NCBI GenBank assembly: GCA_036365455.1
Contig: JAWQUS010000019.1
Span: 10,144,001 to 10,208,000, forward strand
DNA: 64,000 nucleotides
Direction of reading: 5' to 3'
From: Macrosoma leucophasiata
Taxonomy: Eukaryota > Arthropoda > Insecta > Lepidoptera > Hedylidae
In this document: positions 23,629 to 35,600 of the stretch, piece by piece
How the letters are laid out: every line of letters starts with the position of its first letter
How positions within the stretch are numbered: the first letter of the stretch is position 1
The notes under the pieces: model-generated
What the model was told of the DNA's origin: nothing
The model's input: the letters and a program-made list of their open reading frames with translations, nothing else
Databases searched by the model: none
Translations under genes and position numbers: made by a program

Positions 23629-26600
23629 CATCAACTTCTACGGCCCTGTAATTTCCGGCACAGAGGCATAACACCTTAGGCCTCAGGAGTGGTAACGCAT
23701 CTGCATTTTGACCTTGGTCTTTGTGTGGGTGTCTATAGGCTGCAGTCATCACTTACCATCAATGTGAACTGCATGCTTGTTTACCACTTCCATTAAGTAC
23801 ATAAAAAAACATCATCCCTTTTACCCTATTCTACTAGCTTATATAGTTACAGTAGAAGCTCTTTATTCGCGGGGTATACGTTCCGTAAATATGCCGCGAA
23901 TGCCGAAATCGTGAATACGGAATGGTAATTTATTATATAGAATTATACGTTCCTAGGCGACGTAATAAAAAAAAACAAACACATATAAAAACAATTGTTT
24001 TTATATTATTTCGCATTAACACATGCTTGTGAAATATATTTTATTTTTAAAGAAAAATGGAAAGAAAAATTTGACTTCAGGCGAGACTCGAACTCGCGAC
24101 CTACTGGGAATCTAGTCCAGCCGCTCTTCCAATTGAGCTACTGAAGCCCTGCCTAACTAGCATAGTTGGTAATAGATGGCGCTACTGCTATCATAAAGCA
24201 ATGCAATAGATGTGAAGGAAAGATTTGACAAATCGGGCAGGGCTTCAGTAGCTCAAGTGGAAGAGCGGCTGGACTAGATTCCCAGTAGGTCGCGTGTTCG
24301 AGTCTCGCCTGAAGTCAAATTTTTCTTTCCATTTTTCTTTAAAAATAAAATACATATAAAAACATTTAATTTTTTTGACCATTTTGTTACATATCTTCAG
24401 GTTTATGCCATGGTCCAATTGTGGCAGTATTCAATAATATACTTTATGTTTTGAGTAACAAGTTTGTTTTATCTACATTTTCTGTTTGTTTACATACCTA
24501 CTTAAAACACCGACCGCGGCGAAGGCGACTTTACCTCAAAGGAATCGTCGAATGAAACAAACAACGGCGTTAGCTTTTGAAAACAATCTAGGCATAGATG
24601 TAATAAAGTCTATTTTATTTATCTCTTGACGCGTTGACAAAGGATACCGAATACTTTTTATTTAGGGACATAATATATAATAATATGTACCGATGTACCG
24701 ATTCAATCCGCGAATAAAGAAATCTCAGGCCGCAAATATAGGACTTGAGTCGCATTTTTTCAATCCGCGATAAGTAAAAACGCGAATGAAGGAAGTGTGA
24801 ATAAAGAGCTTCTACTGTATGCATTCACATTAGTGATTGGTGAATATTGCAATATTCATTATTATTATAATATTTAGAGTTAGAGTCTAAAGAAATCTAA
24901 AAAAAAAACAAGCTATTATGTGATTCTTGAAATTCATAATAATAATAGTACGTAACTTCACGCCTGTAATCCCCGAAGGGGTAGGAAGAGGTAAATGCAT
25001 GCATTCGATTCGCCGGTTACGTTTTTGGCCCATGTAGGTAACAGGTGGCGAGCCTGTTGACATCTCCGGGCACATTACCAAACTTCGAGGGTACTGGGCA
25101 ATTTCCAGAAAATTGAAAAATCCCAATAGAACCAGAGATAAAGGACTTTCCACCATTATCTCTGATAACCCCCTACCCGGGAATCGAACCCAGGACCTCA
25201 GCGTAGTAGTAGTGACCTGCTACCACTAGGCTACTGAGGCAGTTATATTAGTTATAATAATAATGAATATAGGGCCTCCTTAGGCCTTCTTTTGACTCTG
25301 TACCAGAAATTACAGGGCCATACATTATTGTAACATACATTTTGTTTCACTTGTAATATATCTGCTTAATATTCCATTTGTAACATATTTAAACGGACAA
25401 TTTTGCATATTGTTCGACTTTTAACATTTACTTTGTGGTCCACTTGTAACGTGTACCATCACTACCATCGAAGTGGCGTCCAGTAATTCACGACATAAAA
25501 CATGATGATGTAGTGGAACTTTACTTTGTGTATTTTGTAAACGTTAATTTAATTTAATTTATTTTGTATTAAACAATTGGTTAAATCTTATAAACTACGT
25601 TAAACAATTATTAATTATATGTACAAACTTAATCCTAAACTAAATATAAACACTGTGTAAAAACTAAATATAAACATCTTATAAACTAAATATAAACATT
25701 GTATAATAAAAACGAATAATAACATGTAAAACTAATAATAAATAATAATTAACATAAATTTTGTATAGTATAAAAATATGTTTACATACATGCAGACATC
25801 CGTATGGATTTTATTAGTAGTGATGCGAGGCGGTGCTCGATGCACCCGAGACCGCCCGATCCCTCCCGAACGGCGACCGGCTACCTGCGCGTACGCCGTC
25901 GCCAACACGGCAGGACAATGCAGTCCGATCGTATCTGCTATCGACGCCAGACGCATATCGCTCGCTTGCTCTACTTGACACTCGCGAATATATCTTAGTG
26001 CTTGCCGCTGTTATATCTTAGTGCTTTCGCTTCTATTATCTTTCTTCCGTGCTGTCATATTACCCTTCTGTCTTTATATATGTAACGTGTGATTGTAGTG
26101 TGTAATAAACTTTGTGAAATAAGTGTGTTGAATATTATTCCCGGAACTGTAAGTACCGTACGCCTATCACACACCACTACCTATCCCGCTAAAATGATGT
26201 TTCGCAACTCGTCGCATAAAATATGTATTGCGATATGTCATGTTGGTGCTTGCGTTCGCACTGCTGTCAAGCCATCAATCATTTTAGTGAAACATCTCAA
26301 GATTTGTTGTTATCTGTGTTTGCATTAACTTATAACATGTCTTTTATTCATGTTTGTCTATGACATGTCTAAGTTGACGTTTGCATTGTCACTAGAAAAA
26401 TATTACAAATCACACAATTTGTTCTAAATTAGAGTTTTTTAAGTTTTCCGAACCATCTGGTAAACACGAAACATGTAGTGGACAAGATCCAATACCCTGA
26501 GTGTAAATCTGACGACCTAATCAAACAACATGTTCCAAGACTTCTTATTGATAAAACTTGTTGCAATTCAAATCTTTTGATTTGTTGTCTTTTGTTTGTC

Positions 26601-29600
26601 TTTTACATGTTTCATGACAGTGCAAACGAGATACGCGATAGAGCTGAGTCGATCGCGAGCGATAGAATCACTTTGATTGAATCACGATCCTAACACAAGT
26701 GATCGGGTCGTGACGTACAAAAAAAGTCGATCATTTGGATCCTTTGGGTCATTGGGTACTTTGTTTCTCGTGAACTCTATTATAAAACTGATAGAGTACA
26801 CTTCAGTTTGTTTACAGTTTTATCGATCATGCTCCCCTGCACCATGTCATCTAATTGTAAAATTTATGCGCTACCAAATGTCAATTTGTAAAGGTTGTTT
26901 ATTCTATATAATCGCATTGTATTCTATGCAATAGCTTTACCGGTGCAGTTCCTGAATGCCGATTTTTTTCCTATAAATTAATCCTATTTACTTATAAAGT
27001 TTCAGAATGAAATTATTGTTAAATAATTGAATTGTATTAACATGATAAATAGCCAGCGACATAATGTGTGGATCGCGGTCTCGAGTCTTGCATCCTTATC
27101 AGATGGATCTCGAATCACGAGAATCATGAGCTACAATATACGTTTGAGCGAAATCGAGTCGCGACCCAAATGACCCAAACGATCGAGTCATTTAGACTCG
27201 ATCACCTTGTCAATGGGTCGCGATCGACCCGAATCTCGACGAAGGAGTGATCGACTCAGGTCTAATACGCGATGCAGTGATTTTAACATGTTGTTACATG
27301 TGTGTTCCACTTTAATACTGACAGTCACATTTTATTTTGATTTAATACTTTGTTCCATTATCATGCTGAAATTCACATTTTGTTCCACGTTCATACTGAC
27401 AGTCACATTTTGTTCCAGTTTAATACTGACAGTGCTACAAAAAGATGACCCAGCGGTGGCAGACAGAACAGTATCAGCGTTGCCCGCAGACTACGTACCG
27501 ATGTTGCTGGAGCAGCTAGCAGATATGGCCACAAAAAAAACTAGCCAGTGAGTGCCTTTTTCTCAATAACTAACATATTTAAAATAACAATTATGAAATC
27601 ATGATTCTTTGAGATTAATTCTATAAGGACAGTTTTACATGATAGTAATAATGGGCACGAGTCTCTCGCCTTTTTTTTAGAAAAATAAGAAAAATGGCGA
27701 AAATTTTTTTGGCTTCGGGCAGGAATCGAACTTGCGACCTCAGGATGACCAGGTTTGATTCTTGCCCGAAGTCTATTTTTCTTTTCCCATTTTTCTTTAT
27801 TTTCTAATGTTTTCTTTTAATTGTATTTTTTTTTGTATTCCAGATGTGGCTCGGTATGCACGTGGGCGACAGCCTGCGTGTCGCGGCACTCCGCCCTCCT
27901 GCTGGCCTCCCTCCGCGCGCCCGCCGCCGCACACCTCACACACCTGCTGGCCGTGTTCACTCACAGGTACAGTACCCAATAAGGGTTCCCTAATCCACTG
28001 CGGCCACTGCAAGAGGTGTTTTTTTATGTAATGGAAGTGGCAAACAAGCATGCAGTTCACATTGATGTTAAGTGATGACTGCAGCCTATAGACACCCACG
28101 CAAAGACCAAGGTCATAATGCAGATGCGTTACCACTCCTGAGGCCTAAGGTGTTATGCCTCTGTAACGGAAATTGCAGGGCCGTGTATTACCACCTGCCC
28201 GGAACACGATAGTGCTGAACACTACCATTTAGCGGCAAGTATTAGGTAATGCGGTGGTACCTTCCCCCGCGAGCTCCGTCACTGGAGCTCTACGTAGAGA
28301 AATACGTAGAGAATATGTAATAATACTAAGTATAGAATGGATACTTCGACTTCCCCGCCCGATTTCCCCGCCTCACCCAACCTCCTCCCCTCTTATGGGC
28401 GAAGGTTGGTGTTCTGCGTGCTACGCACACAGGTGCACGTGTAAATAAATATATAAATAAGCCTTTTTATTCTGTATCTATAGGGTTACAAGTTTTCATG
28501 TATGTATTTTAATTTCTATTAACAAGTTTATAAATAGTGTTATTTGTTAGTTCCTAGTCTTATACTATGTTAGTAGTGTTAGTAAGACACAGTCCCGTTT
28601 TGGATGTAGGCCTCCTCCATCCTTTTCCAAATCTCCCGGTTTTTGGCCAAGTTGAACCATCTACTGCTAGCTGTCTGGGCTATATCGTCAACCCAACGTT
28701 TATTAGGTCAGCCAACCTTCCTGTTTCCTAGTGGACCTTTCCAGATTGTTGTTCTCCTTGTCTACCGGTTATCAGGAAGTCGTAAAACATGACCTGCCCA
28801 GAGCCATTTGAGTTGAAGTGCATGTTTTAATGCATCTGTTAATTTGGTTTTGCTTCGTATGGTTACGCTTTTTACTTTCTGTATTTTTCTTACTCCTGTG
28901 ATGATTCCTTCCATGGATCTCTGGGTGGTTGTAATTTTCTGTTGGAGTTTCTTAGTGTGGACCCAGGTTTGACATCCATATAGCAGACTAGGTTATATGC
29001 AAGTGTCCATTATAATTTTCTTTAGGTCCAAGGTGTGATTTCCTTTTAAAATTTCTTTCAGTGACCAAAATTTTCTCCAAGCTATTTTTACTCTTCGTTG
29101 TATTTCTTCTTCATTACTACTAGTACTGAATGTCACTTGTTTGCCTAGATATATGTAGGTTCCTGCATACTCTATGTTATTTCCCTTGACCTGAATTGGA
29201 TTTTTAATGCTGTTTGTCATTAACCTAGTTTTATTTGGGTTCATTTCTAAGCCTATTCTAGAGCTTTCACTATCTAATGAGCAAATCATTTCCTCTAGAG
29301 TATATGATGTTTCTGCCAGGAGAACTATGTCATCTGCAAATCTCAGATGGCTTATATATTTTCCACCTATTTTCAGGCCTATGTCTGACCAGTTTAGTTT
29401 CTGGAAAATGCTTTCTAGTACAGCTATGAATATTTTAGGTGAGATGGGGTCCCCTTGTCTCACGCCTCTTTCGATTTTGATTTGGATGCCTCTTGTCTCT
29501 AGTTTTACTTTGCTTGTACTATTTTCATAGATATTTTTTAGTATATTTATGTATTCACTGTGAACATTAGAGAGTTTCAGTGCATTTCAGATTGAGTTAT

Positions 29601-32600
29601 GACTTATAGTATCGAAGGCTTTGCTATAATCGATGAAGACTAAATACAGAGGTTTGTTGAATTCTTTATACTTCTCCATTATCTGTTCCAGTGTCTGCAG
29701 ATGGTCTGTTGTGCTATAGCATGATCGGAAGCCAGCTTGTTCTACTGGTTGTGAATTGTCTATATCTGGAGATATTCTCCTTAAGATTATTGATGCAAAC
29801 AGTTTGTATATACTTGCCATTAAACTAATTGGCCTGTAATTTCCTATATCTAAAGGGTTTCCTTTTTTGTATAAAAGTGTTATTTCGGAATTGCACCATT
29901 GTTTTGGAACTGTTTCATAATGCAATATATCATTGAAGAGCTTGGTGAAATGGTGACGTAAAACAGGTGTACCTACTTTGAGGGCTTCGTTGGTTATACC
30001 ATCATGTCCTGGACTTTTCTCGTATTTTAACTTTCTTATGTGGTCATACACTTCTTCTTCAGTTATTGGCTTTACTGATGTTATAGATCTATTACTAATT
30101 GATGTTTGTGCATTTTCAATGTGTATCCTTTTTCTATACAGTTATCTATAGAAATTTGTAGCATGGTTGATCACATCATTTCTTGTTTTTGTTTCTTCTG
30201 TTTTAGATTTTAGTTTTTGAATCCATGTTTCATGCAATGCTAGATCTTTGGAAGCTCTTTTCGTACTTCTATATTTGGTAAGGTTTCTTGTGATTATGTC
30301 TTGTCTGTACTTTTTGTAATCTTGCTTAATAGATTTATTTGTAATTTTAAAGCGTTTAGTGAGCTCCTTTTTCATGAATTTATCTTTCGGTTTTATATGC
30401 ATTAATTCGGTGCGTTCCTTTATCAGTTTCTCTGTTTCTTCGCTAAATATGTTATTTCGTTTTCGCTTTTCGTTATTTGAGCTTAAACTTTGTGAAATGG
30501 ACTCTTCTATAATATTGTAATAATTCTGGATGCTCGAAGTTTCTTTCAACTTGTCTTCTAGATGAGATTTTAGGTTTCAGATATAATTATTAGTTTCACT
30601 GTCAGTTTTTAAAAACTTGGTTCAAGGTCTGAAGTTCTTTCTAGTCTTTTTAGGTTGTTTTAAATTCAAGAATGCTCGTATTTAATGTTGTTGAGTACCT
30701 CAGTGTTAGGTGACGGTGATTAGTTAATATAAAGTCAATTTCATTTCTTGTTTTTTGATCAGGCGATGTCTAAGTCCAACGTCAGCTTGCTTTTTTCTTA
30801 AAAAATGTGTTCATTATTGATAGCTTGTGTTCGAATGCAAAGTCTATGAGTTGGTTGCCGCGGTCGTTTCGTTCACCGTATCCGTATTTGCCCATTATCA
30901 GATTCTCTCCTTCTTTGGGGTGTCCTATTTTAGCGTTAAAGTCTCCCATTACTATCACTTTGTCTTCTGATTTAGATAGTATTTCTGTTATGGTGTAGTA
31001 GAATTTTTGGATCCCTTCTTCACTTGCTTTCTCTGTAGGTGCATAAACTTGGATTAATGAAATGTGCATATCTTCTAGTTTTAGTTGTAGTAAAGCAACC
31101 CTTTCTGAAAGACCTGTGTAATTTACTATGTTGGTCTTAAGTGATCTCTTTACCAGGAAGCCTATGCCGTGTCTCCCCTTGGTTTCTCCAATATAACATA
31201 GTATGTAGTCCTGATATTCTTCAATGTTGCAACTAATTCTCTTTACTTCTGAGAGGCCTATAATATCAAAATTTACGTTTTCCAGGGCATATGCAAGTTG
31301 TAGGTATCTTTCTGTTGAAGAGAGGGATCTAACATTGTATGTGCGTATTTGGGTAGCTAATCTTTTATTTTGTATTTTACTTGATGGAGGGTAGCAGTCA
31401 TCTTCCCCCACGGTGACTATCCGGATTGGGGTGCATGTCTCTAAAGTTGGGTTTCTCAAAGTTGCTTTGTCTGATTTTTCTTGGTTCCGGGTTTCTTGTT
31501 TTCGCAGGAGGCAGTTACAAGTTTTTTGTGATATCTGAGAGTGAGGCTGATCTACCTTGGGGCACATAGTTGAGTATATTAGGTTTAATCACATCGTTTG
31601 CATGTTTTTTAGGTGATTGTTTATCTATTATGTTGGTAGTATTGATTTTTTTATTTGTTGACATTTTATTATAAGGTGATACAGTCTTCTCTCTTTTTCT
31701 TTTTTGACTGCTCTCATTTGGCTTCTTTACAATTAGCTTGTCACCTTTTATGAATGCTATGTTACCCTTTGCTCTTTCTTCGTCGACCTTAGGCTGTAGT
31801 TGTTTTCGTGCTTCCAATATCTCTTTAGGGTAGTCTTCTTTTACATAAATGCCTTGCGGTAGTTGAGATTTAGTTTTCAAAATTTGATGTTTTTTTCCAC
31901 AGAGTTTTGATTGAGACTACTACCGGGCAGATGGAACTTAGATGGAACGCCAATTCTATAAATATTACTAATTTCTTGACTCCGTAATGGTATTCCTGAG
32001 TCTTCAACCATTTGTTTCACGTAGTCCACAAGTTCGGCTTCTGTTTTCCCTTTTTCGTCTATCCCGAAAAATACGAGATCGTATTTACGTTTATCTATTT
32101 CCATATTTTTTAGTTTTTTCTCTAATTTCGTTACTTGTTCCTTTAGATTTCGATTTTCTGTTAATAAGCTTTCCATTTTTTCGTTTATTGCCTCCGTGAC
32201 ATTTTTAGTTACTGCTGCAGTTATAATTAAAGTTTGTTGGTTCAATTTTTCGTCCATTTTAGTTAACAACAACTCTATCTTTTGGTCCATCGTGCTATGA
32301 ATAAAAAGGAACGCAATCGCTTCTCAAACGTCAGATATGATGTTGACACTCTTGTCACTTGTCAGATTCTGACAGTTTATTTGACATCGAAGAATTTTCA
32401 ATGAATTGCTGTTTCGAACTAAATTTTGCAACGATGAATACAACTTCAACACTTTGTAGCTTGTTTATTCGCTGTAGTCACTATTTATATTCACTCCGCG
32501 GATGTTTAATTTTGTGATTCGAGTCAGGTTTCGATAGTTTTAAGCGGTTTTACACAGTAAATTCAATAATTCTTTGTGGAGCTCATTGACGTACGACTGA

Positions 32601-35600
32601 ACATTTACGCGACCGGAAACGGAAAAAAAAGCATGTAAATACACGTCACTAATTGATCTCTGTGTAATAGAGATCAATATAAGCGTTTGCATGGAATTTT
32701 AGCGGAGTGTCCGCGGTGTGCCTTCGGTGTCAAGGGTGGCAACGTATCTGCATTTTGACTTCTAGGTTTTTTTTTGTAGATGTCTATTTACATTAAAAAT
32801 GTCTCATTTCCTCTTTCGACGCTGTAACCATCCGTGAAGTAATATTTGTTGTTATATTCCCGCAGACGTTCCAACCTGTGTCAACTGCTGAACCTGAAGG
32901 GCCGCGTGGAGCTGACGATGGTGCAGCGGAGGCACACCAACACCGTCGCCGAACAAGAACCCGTCCTACAGTATAAAGGTGAACATTGTTTAAAAAAAAC
33001 AAAACCGTGTGGTATCGTTCAAAGCTAAAACAAAGCTTATTATAAAAAATTATCTACATTACTTATTTTTGTAAGGAACATTCCTTACAAAAACTTATTA
33101 TAGGAAGCCACGTTCCAAAAGTTATTGCATATCCCAAAACTTAAGAAAATGACTTTAAACATGAAATCTATCAAATTATTTATAAATTATTCTGTTATTT
33201 AGATAGGTTACATGTTTTAAAGTCGTTTGAAGTATAAGTCATTTTCTTATTTTAAAAAAAATAAAATATGCCACTTCAATTCGAAAGGTATAGGAATAAA
33301 TAAACTTTAAAGGTTGACGAATAATATAAAATTAAAAAGAATATCAAAAATAAACACAATAATGTTTGGCTGTTGAGATTTGAACGAGCCGAGCCCGCCG
33401 GCTTTCCTCAAGCGTTATCCGTGTTATGCCATTTGTCTGTTTCTCGACGAGACAATTATTACAATAATAACCTTAGGTTGGTTACGAGTTACGGACCTTT
33501 TTTCTCCCGGTTATCGCACCCCTCCGCATCGTCCCGAACTTCGTTCCAAAAAATACGCTTACATTCACAGCACCAAACTAGGTATAAACCTGTGTCGTGG
33601 GTGCAATTGTACACACACAACACAATGAAATTGTAAACTGATTAGTGACACAGTATGCAATTAATTCGGCCGAATATTCGGTTCGGTGTAGGCAGAGAAT
33701 ATGTAATAATACTGCGTATAGAATGGACACTTCCCGCCTCACCCAACCTCCTCCCCTCTTATGGGCGACGGTTGGTGTTCTACGTGCTATCTGCGCACAC
33801 AGGTGCACGTGTAAATACACGTCACAGATTGATGTCTGTGTTATAGCCACGGAATAGATAAATAAAGATGGAATGGTAATGTGGGCGTGGCAAGCGCACC
33901 ACAACTATGCCTGAACACACACAGTTCGGCCGAACCATTCGTTCGCCGCTCGTAGTGTCGTGTAGACAGCTTAGAACAACACATCTCTGGGTAAAAATGC
34001 CGTTTTGTGTTATTTTAACACGTAAAATGAAAAGTAAGACCTCCAGTAAATCGAGGAGGTATAAGGAGGTTAAAGATATTTAATACCACCGTTCCCCTAA
34101 AAACCCTTAAATAATTATTAAATTGAACTAAAACGAAAATCTTCACTAGTGTTGTGATATATACAATATCGATATTTTTTTATGGACCATATCGATATTT
34201 GTATAGTTACATATGTAGATTTTTTTAAATATGACAGTGGTGGATGGAACATTAGCATCTGAAACACTAAACTGTGCCGAATCATTTTATGCATCATTAC
34301 GAAAATGAAAAGATGCAAAATGCGAATAAACCATTGTAGTATAACTACGAAGGAGGCAGATGTAACTAACGGCCACCGGGGTGGTAAACGCCACTTATTA
34401 GTGCCAACGGCCACCCCGGTGCCGGGCTCAGAGGGGGCCGATGGGAATAAACGAGTTTGACCAGTTGACAACTTTTTCGTCATATATTTTGACACCACTA
34501 TCGAATTCAACATCCTCAAGAACCATGAAAACGACACCCACGACGAAAAAGTTGACAACTCCATGCATCTTGGATTTACATTTTGACACAAATTGTCAAA
34601 TTGAAAAATTGTCACCTAATAAACCATTGCAGTATAACTACGAAGGGGGCAAATGAAACTAACGGCCACCTGGGTGGCCGTTGGCACTATTTATTCCCAA
34701 CGGCCGCCCCGGTGTCGGTCTCAGAGGGGGCCGATGGGAATAAAGGGAAAACGGATGACATTTTCGTAATCAGCACCCCAAGAATCCTCGAAATTGATAC
34801 CCATATCACATTTTGAAAAAAAAAAGTCTGTCCGCCATCTTGGATTTGAAAACGGATGCTATTTTCGTAATCAGCACCCCAAGAAACACCGAAATTGATA
34901 CCCATATCATATTTTAAAAGAGAAAATCTGTCCGCCATCTTGGATCTGAAAACGGATGCCATTTTCGTAATTAGCACCCCAAGAAACCTCGAAAGTGATA
35001 CCCATATCACATTAAAAAAAAAATAAGTTCTTTGCGGGGGACAATTATCATAAACTAGAGAAATAACACTATAAAGCAATATGGGCTCGGTCTAATAGTA
35101 TAATACTCATTATCAACATCAACATTTCAGCCGATTTCCATAGGTTTACAATATCTTGGATTCGAAAACAGACGCCATATTCGTAATCAGCACCCCAGAA
35201 AACCTTCAAATTGACACCCATATCACATTTAGGTTTCCGCCATCTTGTATCTGAAAATATAAGTCATTTTCGTAATCAGCACCCCAAAAAACCTCGAAAT
35301 TGACTCCTCTAATACATTTTTAAAAAATAATTATGTCTGCCATCTTGGATTCGAAAAAAGATGTCATATTCACCATTTACTAAAAACACTTGTGAATGTG
35401 CGACCACGACCACCTGCGACAATATTAGCTTCTGAGCACGGTTTTCACTAAACATCTCAATTGAGGTCACATTCAATACTCTTAAATAAAATAAAAATAA
35501 TTCATTACAAATCTTGTTTAACAAAAACACCAATTTCGATAATAAGATAAAAAGTCGATAAAATATAAAGAACATCTCTTAAGCTGGGATACCAGTAAAT

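Noticed and set aside
24241..24317. Functional tRNA-Ser(AGA) gene
   Set aside because: The anticodon stem has a mismatch, copies differ in anticodon, and the unit lies within a repeat palindrome; it is better read as tRNA-derived.
25778..26021. Overlapping Arg/Pro-rich open frames
   Set aside because: Several frames on both strands are open because of local GC content; no codon preference, splice sites or family resemblance.
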